Origin: Paludibacteraceae bacterium
GTDB lineage: Bacteria > Bacteroidota > Bacteroidia > Bacteroidales > Paludibacteraceae
Assembly: GCA_017412245.1 (NCBI GenBank)
Contig: JAFPYI010000038.1
Span: forward strand, 53,166 to 117,165
DNA length: 64,000 nucleotides
Direction of reading: 5' to 3'
Position 1 is the first letter of the stretch, and each line of letters begins with the position of its first letter. This document shows positions 35,198 to 44,105 of the stretch, one piece after another. The notes under the pieces were generated by a model that did not search any database, was not told the origin of the DNA, and was given only the letters and a program-made list of their open reading frames with translations. Both the position numbers and the translations under genes were made by a program.

Positions 35198-35837
35198 AAA
35201 GAAAGCAGCATATTATGTTGTTTGGCGTGGTGCCGCCCCCGGTATCTATAACACATGGGAGGAATGTGAGGCACAAGTAAAAGGTCACGCGGGCGCAGTA
35301 TATAAAGGTTTCGCAACGCGCGAGGAGGCAGAGACCGCCTTTGCTGCCGCGCCGGAACAATATATCATCCGCAAGCCCAAAGCCCCAGTTACAAGCAGAC
35401 AATCACAAACGGCCGACAACCAATACGGTGTCCCTGTTCTCCCTTCCCTCTCTGTCGATGCGGCTTGCAGCGGTAATCCCGGAGTGATGGAGTTTCGGGG
35501 AGTGATCGCGGACACAGGCGAAGAAGTCTTCCATCGCGGGCCTTTCCTGGGAGGGACAAACAACATCGGAGAGTTTCTGGCTATCGTGCTCGGACTCGCC
35601 TATCTCAAACAGAAAAACCTGCCGTGGGCTCTCTATTCCGACAGCAGGACGGCATTGGCGTGGCTGAAGAAAAAACACGCGGACACCAAGATTGAATGGA
35701 ACGCGGAGAACCAAGAACTCTTTTTCATGATCCGTAAAGCGGAGCAATGGTTGCACGACAACGACTGGACCACTCCTGTCTATAAATGGGACACCAAGCA
35801 CTGGGGAGAGATTCCTGCCGATTTTGGAAGAAAATAA
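35190..35837 (+). CDS. rnhA: Ribonuclease H1 with N-terminal viroplasmin-type hybrid-binding domain
   Basis: Cuts the RNA strand of RNA-DNA hybrids; 215 residues. Residues 1-50 form the hybrid-binding (Cauli_VI/viroplasmin) domain (YYVVWRGAAPGIYNTWEEC, KGFATREEAE). The RNase H fold follows with acidic active-site residues Asp90 (SVDAACSGNPG), Glu128 (IGEFLAIV), Asp151 (YSDSRTALAW) and the terminal WGEIPADFGRK with Asp211. It overlaps the surface-protein gene by 8 bases and shares its high G+C, so it was probably acquired or has evolved together with it. Its placement in a surface-protein operon is odd. Confidence 0.93.
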   Translation: MSKKKAAYYVVWRGAAPGIYNTWEECEAQVKGHAGAVYKGFATREEAETAFAAAPEQYIIRKPKAPVTSRQSQTADNQYGVPVLPSLSVDAACSGNPGVMEFRGVIADTGEEVFHRGPFLGGTNNIGEFLAIVLGLAYLKQKNLPWALYSDSRTALAWLKKKHADTKIEWNAENQELFFMIRKAEQWLHDNDWTTPVYKWDTKHWGEIPADFGRK

Positions 35838-35933
35838 ATGCATACGGGCGACGCAAGCAACCGCGACAAAACGCCTTCCACAGACCTATTTTGGAAAATA
35901 GGATATACAAATTTAAGATTTTTATGCGATTTA

Positions 35934-35965
35934 TTTTCGTATGTCAGAAAAAAGCAGTAACTTTG
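35934..35965 (+). promoter_or_regulatory. gapA promoter
   Basis: A good -7 box TAACTTTG (35958-35965); the -33 box at the 20-base spacing is a weak TTTT. The leader is about 65 bases. Confidence 0.65.
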
Positions 35966-36035
35966 CACTCGCAAAGTCGCCAAGACACAAGGCAAACACA
36001 ATTTATATACAATATATTTAATTTAATCCACAATT

Positions 36036-37103
36036 ATGACAAAAGTAGCTATTAACGGCTTTGGCCGTATTGGTCGTCTGGCATTCCGTCAGATGTTTGA
36101 GGCTGAGGGTTATGAAGTTGTTGCAATCAACGACTTGACAAGCCCGAAGATGTTGGCACACCTTCTTAAATACGACACCGCTCAAGGTGGTTTCGCAGGT
36201 AAGTTCGGTGAGGGCAAACATACTGTTGCTTACAAAGATGCAGTTCTTGCTGAGGACGGCAAGACAGTTCTTACTCCGGGTTCTATCACAGTTGATGGCA
36301 AAGAGATTACCATCTACGCTATGCCAAATGCAGCTGAACTTCCTTGGGGAAAACTCGGTATTGATGTAGTTCTCGAGTGTACAGGTTTCTATACCAGCAA
36401 AGCTAAAGCTGAGGCTCATATTCAAGCCGGCGCAAAGAAAGTTGTTATTTCTGCTCCTGCAGGAAATGACCTTCCGACCATTGTTTACAACGTAAACCAC
36501 AAGACTTTGACTCCTGCAGACAAAGTTATTTCTGCTGCTTCTTGCACCACAAACTGCTTGGCTCCTATGGCAGCTGCTCTTCACAAATACGCTCCTATTC
36601 AGAGTGGTATCATGAGCACCATTCACGCTTACACAGGTGACCAAATGATTCTTGATGGCCCACAACGTAAGGGTGATCTTCGTCGTAGCCGTGCAGGTGC
36701 ACAAAACATCGTTCCGAATAGCACCGGTGCTGCAAAAGCTATCGGTCTTGTTATTCCTGAACTTAACGGTAAACTGATTGGTAGCGCACAACGCGTTCCG
36801 ACTCCAACCGGTTCTACCACTATTTTGGTTGCTGTTGTTAAAGGTAAAGACATCACCAAAGAAGGTATCAATGCAGCTATGAAGGCTGCTCAAACAGAGT
36901 CCTTCGGTTACACAGAGGACGAAATCGTTTCGAGCGATGTAATCGGTATGCGTTTTGGTTCTCTCTTCGATGCAACTCAAACAATGGTTGCTAAGATTGA
37001 CGACGATACATACCAAGTACAAGTTGTTAGCTGGTACGATAACGAGAACAGCTACACCAGCCAAATGGTTCGTACAATCAAGTACTTGGCAGAGCTGAAG
37101 TAA
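36036..37103 (+). CDS. gapA: Glyceraldehyde-3-phosphate dehydrogenase, type I
   Basis: Glycolytic enzyme oxidising glyceraldehyde-3-phosphate with NAD+ and phosphate; 355 residues. Visible are the Rossmann loop GFGRIGR, Asp33 (NAD-type specificity), the catalytic SCTTN with Cys170, and His197. It is about 20 residues longer than usual because of insertions between about 55 and 105. Codon use is strongly biased (for example a small preferred set for Leu, Arg and Thr), as in highly expressed genes. That bias also creates a long antisense frame, which I treat as artefact. Own promoter and own terminator, so monocistronic. Confidence 0.97.
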   Translation: MTKVAINGFGRIGRLAFRQMFEAEGYEVVAINDLTSPKMLAHLLKYDTAQGGFAGKFGEGKHTVAYKDAVLAEDGKTVLTPGSITVDGKEITIYAMPNAAELPWGKLGIDVVLECTGFYTSKAKAEAHIQAGAKKVVISAPAGNDLPTIVYNVNHKTLTPADKVISAASCTTNCLAPMAAALHKYAPIQSGIMSTIHAYTGDQMILDGPQRKGDLRRSRAGAQNIVPNSTGAAKAIGLVIPELNGKLIGSAQRVPTPTGSTTILVAVVKGKDITKEGINAAMKAAQTESFGYTEDEIVSSDVIGMRFGSLFDATQTMVAKIDDDTYQVQVVSWYDNENSYTSQMVRTIKYLAELK

Positions 37104-37150
37104 GTCGAGCCCTTGCGGCAAAGACATACCAAGCAAACTGCTTAGTAACA

Positions 37151-37186
37151 AAAAATGGCATGCGCGTTGCGTATGCCATTTTTATT
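37151..37186 (+). terminator. Rho-independent terminator of gapA
   Basis: A 15-bp stem (37151-37165 with 37169-37183, one G-U pair) with a GTT loop; A and T runs at the ends make it work in both directions. Confidence 0.92.
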
Positions 37187-37189
37187 TCA

Positions 37190-37266
37190 ACTCCGTTTAT
37201 CTCTCGTAGTTGACTCGTAAATGGCTCGAGATTGGTTCGAAAACGGCTTGAGATCGCCCCGATAGC
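37190..37266. repeat. Tandem array with 11-bp period (locus C)
   Basis: Seven units follow each other without gaps: ACTCCGTTTAT, CTCTCGTAGTT, GACTCGTAAAT, GGCTCGAGATT, GGTTCGAAAAC, GGCTTGAGATC and GCCCCGATAGC. The middle units share G-N2-TCGA. It begins 6 bases after the gapA terminator hairpin. Confidence 0.82.
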
Positions 37267-37369
37267 AATCTATAAATTTTGTTGGATTGAAAAATGGCAC
37301 AAAACTTGTTGTTTTAGTATGTCAAAAATAGGAAAACGAAACTCAACTCTTCCAAAAATATGAAATAGA

Positions 37370-37401
37370 TTTGCATATATGCAAATTTTGTAGTATCTTT
37401 G
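37370..37401 (+). promoter_or_regulatory. Promoter of the envelope-biogenesis operon
   Basis: TTTG 37370-37373 and TATCTTTG 37394-37401, spacer 20. The -33 box lies in the palindrome TTTGCATATATGCAAA, as at the promoter near 25.35 kb. Confidence 0.85.
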
Positions 37402-37439
37402 CAGCGAATTTTATATTGCCTTAGAATGCATTTTTGAGA

Positions 37440-38300
37440 ATGAGACGCAATTGGATAATATTACTATTGGTGCTGGGCACTTTGAGCGGTTGTCAGCTTT
37501 TTGAACGTAAACATAATGCCGGAGTAGCCGTAGAACTCAACGGCAATTATATTTATCAATCTACCTTAGACTCGCTGACTATGGGGCTTGAAGAGGAAGA
37601 TAGTGTTCGTGTTGCACAGCAATATATCACTCAATGGGCGAAAGATATCTTGTTTTATGAAAAGGCGAAAGCGTATTCCAATGCTGACATAGAGAGTTTA
37701 GTTGAGGATTATCGTCGTTCTCTTTATGCTCAAGCCTATGAACATTATTTGGTCGAACGCAGAATGCCTAAAACGGTCATGGATAGTACGATTCAAGAGG
37801 TCTATGCTGCCATGCCGGAAAGATTCAAATTAGAAGAGACAATTCTCAAGGGAATTATCCTAATTATTCCTTCCGGCGCACCGCAAGATAAGAAACTCCG
37901 CACATGGCTGAATAAATTGGAAGACAAAGACGAACTGTCTCCGGAAACAATGGATGAAGTGGAGAAATATGCCTACCAATACGCAGATGGTTATGAAATT
38001 TTTACTGACCGCTGGCTAACCGCTTCTGAAGTCTTGGCGCAAGTGCCTTTGGATAGAACGACTTTTGAAAATCAATTGCGGCAAAATAAACAGATAGAAG
38101 TTAATGACTCAACCAAGACATACTTATTGCAAGTGCTCAGCAAACATATGCGTGGCGAGCAGATGCCAATCGATTATGCAAAACCCTCCATAGAACAGAT
38201 TATTCTTAATCAACGCCAAGTGGAGTTTTTGCAGAAGGAGCGCATGCGATTGTATGATGAGGCTATTCAATCAGGAAAAATAAAAATCAACCGCGAATAA
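37440..38300 (+). CDS. SurA-associated PPIase-like lipoprotein
   Basis: A 286-residue lipoprotein (lipobox LSGC) resembling the foldase/SurA-type helical chaperone region but without a clear parvulin domain. It has long charged helices and a degenerate middle part (KLEETILKGIILIIPSG). Bacteroidota often carry such a gene just before surA, so a role as periplasmic chaperone partner is plausible. The ATG at 37440 is used; the TTG at 37434 adds only two residues. surA follows 12 bases later. Confidence 0.75.
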   Translation: MRRNWIILLLVLGTLSGCQLFERKHNAGVAVELNGNYIYQSTLDSLTMGLEEEDSVRVAQQYITQWAKDILFYEKAKAYSNADIESLVEDYRRSLYAQAYEHYLVERRMPKTVMDSTIQEVYAAMPERFKLEETILKGIILIIPSGAPQDKKLRTWLNKLEDKDELSPETMDEVEKYAYQYADGYEIFTDRWLTASEVLAQVPLDRTTFENQLRQNKQIEVNDSTKTYLLQVLSKHMRGEQMPIDYAKPSIEQIILNQRQVEFLQKERMRLYDEAIQSGKIKINRE

Positions 38301-38312
38301 AATTCGAAGACA

Positions 38313-39665
38313 ATGAATATCAAAACAAACATATTGCTATTAGCCCTTTTTGCCAATCTTAGTATGATGGCACAAAGTAATGGTGTTATTGATGAGGTGA
38401 TTTGGGTAGTAGGCGACGAGGCAATTCTTCGTAGCGAAGTGGAAGAAGAGCGTTTGCGTGCGCAATACGAAGGAACACAAATAAAAGGTGATCCGTATTG
38501 CGTCATTCCGGAACAACTCGCAGTGCAGAAACTGTTCCTGCATCAAGCAGAGTTGGACTCTATCGAAGCGAACGAATCGAGTGTTAGTCACCAGGTGGAC
38601 ATGCGTCTGAACTACTACATCAATCAGATTGGTTCGAAAGAAAAAATGGAGGAGTATTTCCGCAAAACATCGAGTGAGATTCGTGAAGAGATGATGACGG
38701 CTGTTCGTAATCAGATGATTATCCAGCAGATGCAGGCTAAATTAACGCAAAACATCAAGCCTACACCTGCAGATATTCGCCGTTATTACAACACTTTACC
38801 GGCTGATTCTATTCCAATGATGCCGGCACAAGTGGAAGTGCAGATTCTTAGTTTTGAACCGCCTGTACCTATCGAGGAAATAGAACGTGTCAAGGCTCGT
38901 TTGCGCGAATTCACGGAGCGTGTACAATCCGGAAGTACTGATTTCGGTATGCTCGCACGACTCTATTCAGAAGATACAGAGAGTGCTAAAAGAGGCGGAG
39001 AATTAGGATTTGTAGGACGTGGACAGTTGGTAACAGAGTTTGCTGATGTGGCGTTTAATCTCAACGACCCGAAACGCGTGTCACGAATCGTTCAAACGGA
39101 ATACGGTTATCATATCATTCAGTTGATTGAGAAAAAAGGCGAACGAATCAATTGTCGTCATATCTTGCTTCGTCCGCGTATCAGCGCAACAGACAAAGTG
39201 AAAGCGATTGAACGGTTGGATAGTATTTCTAAAGAAATAAAAGCCGGAAATCTTCAGTTCGAACAAGCTGTTACTAAGTTCTCGGAAGACAAGAATACAG
39301 TAATGAATGCCGGACTGATGATTAATCCGAATACGGGTAGCAGTCGTTTTGAATATCAAGACTTGGCTCCGGAAATCGCAAAACAGATATACAACATGCA
39401 AGAGGGAGATATTTCTCAACCTTTTGTGATGATGGATCCTATCAAGAATCGCGAAGTGTGTGCTATCGTGCGTCTGCAGAAAAAAACAGATGTCCACCGT
39501 GCTAATTTGACGGACGATTTCCAAACAATCAAAGCTATGCTTGAACAAAAACTCAGTCAGGAGTTTATTCATGATTGGATCATCAAGAAGCAAAAAACAA
39601 CTTATATACAAATTGACCCGGAGTGGCAAGGATGCGATTTTGAGTTCCCGGGATGGATACATTGA
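38313..39665 (+). CDS. surA: Periplasmic chaperone/peptidyl-prolyl isomerase SurA
   Basis: Outer-membrane protein chaperone of 450 residues. It has a signal peptide ending in MMAQ, a SurA N-terminal helical domain (VIDEVIWVVGDEAILRSEVE), and two parvulin domains at about 172-271 (YSEDTESAKRGGELGFVGRG) and 277-380 (INCRHILLRP). The C-terminal helix returns to the chaperone core, as in E. coli. It overlaps the OstA-like gene by 13 bases and follows the PPIase-like lipoprotein, forming an envelope-assembly operon. Confidence 0.93.
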   Translation: MNIKTNILLLALFANLSMMAQSNGVIDEVIWVVGDEAILRSEVEEERLRAQYEGTQIKGDPYCVIPEQLAVQKLFLHQAELDSIEANESSVSHQVDMRLNYYINQIGSKEKMEEYFRKTSSEIREEMMTAVRNQMIIQQMQAKLTQNIKPTPADIRRYYNTLPADSIPMMPAQVEVQILSFEPPVPIEEIERVKARLREFTERVQSGSTDFGMLARLYSEDTESAKRGGELGFVGRGQLVTEFADVAFNLNDPKRVSRIVQTEYGYHIIQLIEKKGERINCRHILLRPRISATDKVKAIERLDSISKEIKAGNLQFEQAVTKFSEDKNTVMNAGLMINPNTGSSRFEYQDLAPEIAKQIYNMQEGDISQPFVMMDPIKNREVCAIVRLQKKTDVHRANLTDDFQTIKAMLEQKLSQEFIHDWIIKKQKTTYIQIDPEWQGCDFEFPGWIH

Positions 39666-41236
39666 TTCGAGCCAAATACATATTGCTTTTATTGCTAACG
39701 ATACCGTTTGTTGCTTTTGCGCAAAAGTCGGAGAAAAAGCAAACAATGGTTTATCTGGAGCACTCGCAGACGCTGAGTTTTGACCAAGAACGTATAGCCG
39801 ATGCACAAATCCTGAATGGAGATGTGGTCTTTCGGCATGAGGACGCACTCATGTATTGCGATAGTGCCTATTTCTATGAAAAAACGAATTCATTAGATGC
39901 TTTCGGTCACGTGCGGTTTGTTCAAGGTGATACGCTGAAAGGCTTTGCGGATTTGCTCTTTTACGACGGCAATAAAAAACTGGCTCGAATGCGTAGAAAT
40001 GTGCAGTTAGTGCATGGACGAGAAAAAGAAAATCCGACGGTTCTTACAACCGATAGTCTGAACTACGATCGTGTTGCAGGAGTGGCATATTATTACACAG
40101 GTGGAACCATCAAAGATTCGCTCAATACACTTGTTTCCGTGCGAGGACAATATACGCCGGATACCAAACAAGCCGTTTTTAGTAAAGAAGTGTTGCTGAC
40201 CAACCCGAAATTTACTTTGACCAGTGATACTTTGCTCTACAACACCAATACGAAAGTGGCAGATATCGTGAGTCCGACTACGATTGTGTATGAAGAGGAA
40301 ACCAATATCTATTCTTCGAGCGGATGGTATAACACGGACAATGAGCGTTCTATGCTTTTGAATCGGTCTGTTGTAGAACATACAGACGGAAAATGGATGA
40401 CCGGAGATACGATTTATTATGACAAACGTATTGGTTATGGTCAGGTCTTGGGAAGTATGGAAATGCGTGACACGGTGCAGAAAGCAACACTCCATGGCAA
40501 TTACGGCGAGGTGTGGGAAGAAGATAGTCGTGGTTACGCTACCGATAGCGCATTAATGGTAGATTGGTCTGATTCTGTGCATATAGCCTATATCCACGCA
40601 GATACGCTTTTCACGGAGGAATTGCATTATACGGATAGCGCGTTGATGGATAGCACTTATCGCCGTGTGCGCGCGCATTACGGAGTGCGAGTCTTTAGAG
40701 ATGATATGCAGATGATTTGCGACTCGATGGTCTATCTTGGAAGTGATTCGACCATTCATCTCTATACGGATCCTGTCTGCTGGAGTGAAAATCAGCAAAT
40801 TTCCGCGGACAGCATTACGGTCTTTATCGTGAACGGAACGATCGATCATGCTATCGGAGTAGGAAATGCGCTAACGGTCATGCAAGATACTCTCACCTAT
40901 TTCAACCAGATGAGCGGAAAGGAGATTACAGTCTATCTCAAAGATGGAGAAATAAATTTGGTGGATATAAGCGGAAACGCACTTACTATCTATTATCCCA
41001 AAGAAGATGACGGCAAATTTGTGGGATTGAATACGACCGAAAGTAGTTTCATTCGAGTTTATGTCGAAGAGCAAAAAGTACAACGGATACGTTTTACCAA
41101 AGAGACAACAGGTATTCTCTATCCAATGGATCAAATTCCGACGAATGGAGATAAATTGACACTTTTCTTCTGGGCTGATTATGCACGACCGGCGGATTCC
41201 AATGATGTCTTCCGACAAGTAAAAGTGCAGAAGTAA
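39653..41236 (+). CDS. OstA/LptA-like lipopolysaccharide transport protein
   Basis: A 527-residue exported protein (signal peptide to VAFAQ) built of repeating beta strands with OstA-type motifs: LNGDVVFRHEDALMYCDSAYFYEKTNSL, split over positions about 55-82, and YDKRIGYGQVLG. LptA/OstA proteins form the periplasmic bridge carrying LPS to the outer membrane. In Bacteroidota such long OstA-like proteins are common beside surA. It overlaps surA by 13 bases. Whether it acts as LptA or as a part of LptD cannot be told from sequence. Confidence 0.85.
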   Translation: MDTLIRAKYILLLLLTIPFVAFAQKSEKKQTMVYLEHSQTLSFDQERIADAQILNGDVVFRHEDALMYCDSAYFYEKTNSLDAFGHVRFVQGDTLKGFADLLFYDGNKKLARMRRNVQLVHGREKENPTVLTTDSLNYDRVAGVAYYYTGGTIKDSLNTLVSVRGQYTPDTKQAVFSKEVLLTNPKFTLTSDTLLYNTNTKVADIVSPTTIVYEEETNIYSSSGWYNTDNERSMLLNRSVVEHTDGKWMTGDTIYYDKRIGYGQVLGSMEMRDTVQKATLHGNYGEVWEEDSRGYATDSALMVDWSDSVHIAYIHADTLFTEELHYTDSALMDSTYRRVRAHYGVRVFRDDMQMICDSMVYLGSDSTIHLYTDPVCWSENQQISADSITVFIVNGTIDHAIGVGNALTVMQDTLTYFNQMSGKEITVYLKDGEINLVDISGNALTIYYPKEDDGKFVGLNTTESSFIRVYVEEQKVQRIRFTKETTGILYPMDQIPTNGDKLTLFFWADYARPADSNDVFRQVKVQK

Positions 41237-41244
41237 AAAGTATA

Positions 41245-41364
41245 CGATTATTAAGATTCGATACTTTCAAAATGTGAACGGGAGTTAATCGAGGTTTGAA
41301 CGTGGTTAGAACGTGGTTTTAACCTGGTCAAAAAACATACAAAATATACACGATTATTAAGATT
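41245..41364. repeat. Tandem array with 11-bp period (locus D) flanked by a 14-base direct repeat
   Basis: Units at 41273-41327: TGTGAACGGGA, GTTAATCGAGG, TTTGAACGTGG, TTAGAACGTGG and TTTTAACCTGG. The exact direct repeat CGATTATTAAGATT lies on both sides (41245-41258 and 41351-41364). The first unit differs by one base from a unit at locus B. Confidence 0.8.
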
Positions 41365-41382
41365 TTGACAAAACCAAAACAT

Positions 41383-42102
41383 ATGAAGAAAATTTTCATT
41401 ACATTAACAATTCTCTGCTTAGCATTAAATGCAATGGCAGTTGATTTACCAAAACAAGGTTTCGGACTCCAGATAGGTTTCGCAAGACCTATTCTTCGTT
41501 TGAACGACCCGAGCGTGACTTTCCCAAAGGACTCTCTTGTCAATTTAACGACAATGAACGGTATCAAAATTGGTTTGGTGTATGACGCCAGTTTTATTGC
41601 TGGATTTGGTAGTTCCATGGGAATCAATTATACGTTTGCCGGAGGGCATTCTCCTTGGAAAAAGGGCGGTACCATTGCTGATTATCCGCGCAGTAGAGAT
41701 AAAGTCCTCTATCACGAGATGGAGATATTCGTAGACTGGCAGTATAAGTTTGAAGTGGCGAAAGAAACTTACTTAATGCTCTATACAGGACCGACGATTC
41801 AATGTGGACTTGCATTCAAAGCAAAAACAGAGAAACAGGAAGATATTGGTGCTCCTATCACAACGACGCAGTATAATCGTTACAATAACGAAAGACCCAA
41901 CTACGACTTGCAACGGTTGAATGTTACATGGGGTATCGGTGCAGGATTCCAATATCAACGTTATTTCTTGCGAGGCGGATATGATTTCGGTTTGCTCAAT
42001 CCGTATAAAAACAAACAATTTGAAGGAATTGACCGCAAAACACGCGGACGATTGGACCAATGGTCTATCAAAATAGGTATGTATCTTTGGTATAATGACT
42101 AA
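41383..42102 (+). CDS. Outer-membrane beta-barrel protein of unknown function
   Basis: A 239-residue protein with a signal peptide (MKKIFITLTI to NAMA) and alternating hydrophobic strands with aromatic ends. It closes with SIKIGMYLWYND, as small porin-like barrels do. The mature part begins VDLPKQGFGLQIGFARP. It fits the generic outer-membrane beta-barrel family of Bacteroidota; I cannot name a function. The ATG at 41383 is used, since the TTG at 41365 is upstream of the signal peptide. dnaG follows after 13 bases. Confidence 0.8.
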   Translation: MKKIFITLTILCLALNAMAVDLPKQGFGLQIGFARPILRLNDPSVTFPKDSLVNLTTMNGIKIGLVYDASFIAGFGSSMGINYTFAGGHSPWKKGGTIADYPRSRDKVLYHEMEIFVDWQYKFEVAKETYLMLYTGPTIQCGLAFKAKTEKQEDIGAPITTTQYNRYNNERPNYDLQRLNVTWGIGAGFQYQRYFLRGGYDFGLLNPYKNKQFEGIDRKTRGRLDQWSIKIGMYLWYND

Positions 42103-42115
42103 ATCGTAAAATACT

Positions 42116-44104
42116 TTGATACCACGCGAAACCATAGAGAAAATTAAAGCTGCAGCCAAAATCGAAGAGGTTGTAGGTGATTATGTGACGCTTCGAAAAA
42201 GAGGTGCCAACCTTATTGGTTTATGTCCGTTCCACAACGAAAAAACAGGTTCTTTTACGGTCAGTCCGTCTAAAGGAATCTACAAATGTTTTGGTTGTGG
42301 AGTAAGTGGTCATGCTGTCAGTTTTATCATGGAGATAGAGCAATGCAGTTATGCTGAGGCGTTGAAACAATTAGGCAAAAAATACCACATAGAAGTAGAG
42401 GACCGACAATTAACGGCAGAGGAAAAACAACGCCAAGATGATAGGGAATCCATGTTCGTTGTCAATGAGTTTGCCAACAAATGGTTCCAAGAGCAATTGT
42501 GGGAAACCGAAGAAGGACAAGCTATCGGCTTGAGTTATTTCCGAGAAAGAGGACTGAGAGATGATATTATTCGTAAATTCCAATTAGGTTATTCTCCGGA
42601 AAAAGGCAATCCATTATCTCAAGCACTCAAAAAACAAGGATTCAAAGAGGAATATATTGTTAATAACGTAGATACCAAAATTGGTTGTGGAGTGTGCGGA
42701 AAAAGCGAAGATGGAAGAATGTATGACCGATTCCGTGACCGCGTGATTTTTCCTCTCTTTTCCGTAAGTGGAAAAACAGTCGCTTTTGCCGGGCGTATCT
42801 TGAAAAAGAAAGAGAATGTCGGGAAATATGTCAATTCTCCTGACTCTATTGTCTATTCAAAGACCAATGAGTTGTATGGAATCTTCCAAGCCAAGCAAAG
42901 TATCTCTCGACAAGATATGTGCTATTTGGTGGAAGGGCAAATGGATGTTATCTCCATGCACCAATCCGGCATAGAGAATGTAGTAGCTTCCGGAGGAACG
43001 GCATTAACCAAACCGCAGATACGACTCATCAAGCGCTTCACAAGCAATATTACTGTTCTCTACGATGGCGATGCTGCAGGAATTCATGCGGCTGTCAGAG
43101 GAATAGATATGTTCTTGGAAGAAGGCTTTAACGTGAAAGTCTTACTCCTGCCAAATGGCGAAGATCCGGATAGTTTTGCACAAAGCCATGACGCGTCAGA
43201 ATTTATCCGTTACATCCAAGAAAACCAAACCGATTTTATCCGCTTCAAAGTGGCGTTACTCAGCAAGGAAGCAGGAAACGACCCGCAAAAAAGAGCGGAA
43301 CTGATCAAAGAGATTACAACCTCTATTGCCATTATTCCAGATATTATTACGAGACAGGTATATATTCAAGCATGCTCAGAACAACTGCGCATGAGTGAAC
43401 AGGTCTTAACCAAAGAAGTAATCAAATTGCGGAGAGAATATGTGGCGGAGCGCAGAAAAAAAATGGCTGTGCAAAAAAACGGCAATAACGAACTGACTGC
43501 TACTTCGGCTGATTCTACAGAAGAACCAATCACGAATTCTCCGGAGCAACTGCAAGACACAACCCGGAAGGAAATGGGAGTGCTTGAACAAAACTATTAT
43601 AATCTCATTCAACTGCTTGTGCGTTATGGAGAACAACCTGTTGAGATAAACGAAGTGGTGTACCCTGTTGGCGATATAATTATCTATACATTGGAGAACG
43701 ATAATATCGCACCTCCAAAACCTGTTTACCAAAAGATTATTGATGAGTTCAAACTTCATAGTAAAGAACCGGACTTCAAAGCAGAAAAATTCTTCACATT
43801 ACACGATGATTTGGAAATAAGCGCAATGGCCATTGAAATGGTGGCGGAAAAATACCAACTCAGCACGCAGTATGAAGAAGGAGAAGAAAAAATTCAATTG
43901 AATAATTTGGTAATGCAGTTACTCTGTGAAATCAAACTGACGGTTATCAATGGGCAGATTGAAGAAGTGATGAACAAACTCAAAGAAGCGCAAAAAAGTG
44001 ATGATTGGAATGCGCAACGCGGATTGCTGTTGAAGCAACAGGAGTTATGGAAACGCAAAAGTGAGATTTGTGAATTCTTGGGAAATCGAATAATCACGAA
44101 TTAA
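42116..44104 (+). CDS. dnaG: DNA primase
   Basis: Makes RNA primers at the replication fork; 662 residues. The CHC2 zinc finger uses Cys37, His40, Cys58 and Cys61 (GLCPFHNEKT, YKCFGCG). The Toprim catalytic residues are Glu273 (LVEGQMDV) and the pair Asp317/Asp319 (LYDGDAAG). A C-terminal helicase-binding region completes it. The start is a TTG at 42116: it gives the usual MI..ETI..I N-terminus and no ATG is available nearby. It follows the barrel gene by 13 bases. Confidence 0.96.
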   Translation: MIPRETIEKIKAAAKIEEVVGDYVTLRKRGANLIGLCPFHNEKTGSFTVSPSKGIYKCFGCGVSGHAVSFIMEIEQCSYAEALKQLGKKYHIEVEDRQLTAEEKQRQDDRESMFVVNEFANKWFQEQLWETEEGQAIGLSYFRERGLRDDIIRKFQLGYSPEKGNPLSQALKKQGFKEEYIVNNVDTKIGCGVCGKSEDGRMYDRFRDRVIFPLFSVSGKTVAFAGRILKKKENVGKYVNSPDSIVYSKTNELYGIFQAKQSISRQDMCYLVEGQMDVISMHQSGIENVVASGGTALTKPQIRLIKRFTSNITVLYDGDAAGIHAAVRGIDMFLEEGFNVKVLLLPNGEDPDSFAQSHDASEFIRYIQENQTDFIRFKVALLSKEAGNDPQKRAELIKEITTSIAIIPDIITRQVYIQACSEQLRMSEQVLTKEVIKLRREYVAERRKKMAVQKNGNNELTATSADSTEEPITNSPEQLQDTTRKEMGVLEQNYYNLIQLLVRYGEQPVEINEVVYPVGDIIIYTLENDNIAPPKPVYQKIIDEFKLHSKEPDFKAEKFFTLHDDLEISAMAIEMVAEKYQLSTQYEEGEEKIQLNNLVMQLLCEIKLTVINGQIEEVMNKLKEAQKSDDWNAQRGLLLKQQELWKRKSEICEFLGNRIITN

Positions 44105-44105
44105 C

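Larger units (their letters stand above)
37104..37439. other. Intergenic region of 336 bases after gapA
   Basis: It holds, in order, the gapA terminator, the seven-unit 11-bp array, an A+T-rich stretch (about 37267-37369) in which I see no feature, and the promoter of the PPIase-like operon. Confidence 0.8.

Noticed and set aside
29900-35900. Integrated element with att sites at tRNA-Arg
   Set aside because: I looked for a second copy of the tRNA 3' end after 35837 and found none, nor an integrase. Only the composition shift remains, reported as a weak finding.
36018-37151. A 377-codon open frame antisense to gapA
   Set aside because: It is the mirror of a highly codon-biased gene, has low-complexity Cys/Asn/Ser-rich content, and no start signal. 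gapA itself is certain.
37434-37439. TTG at 37434 as start of the PPIase-like lipoprotein
   Set aside because: The ATG at 37440 gives a standard lipoprotein signal peptide; two extra residues add nothing.
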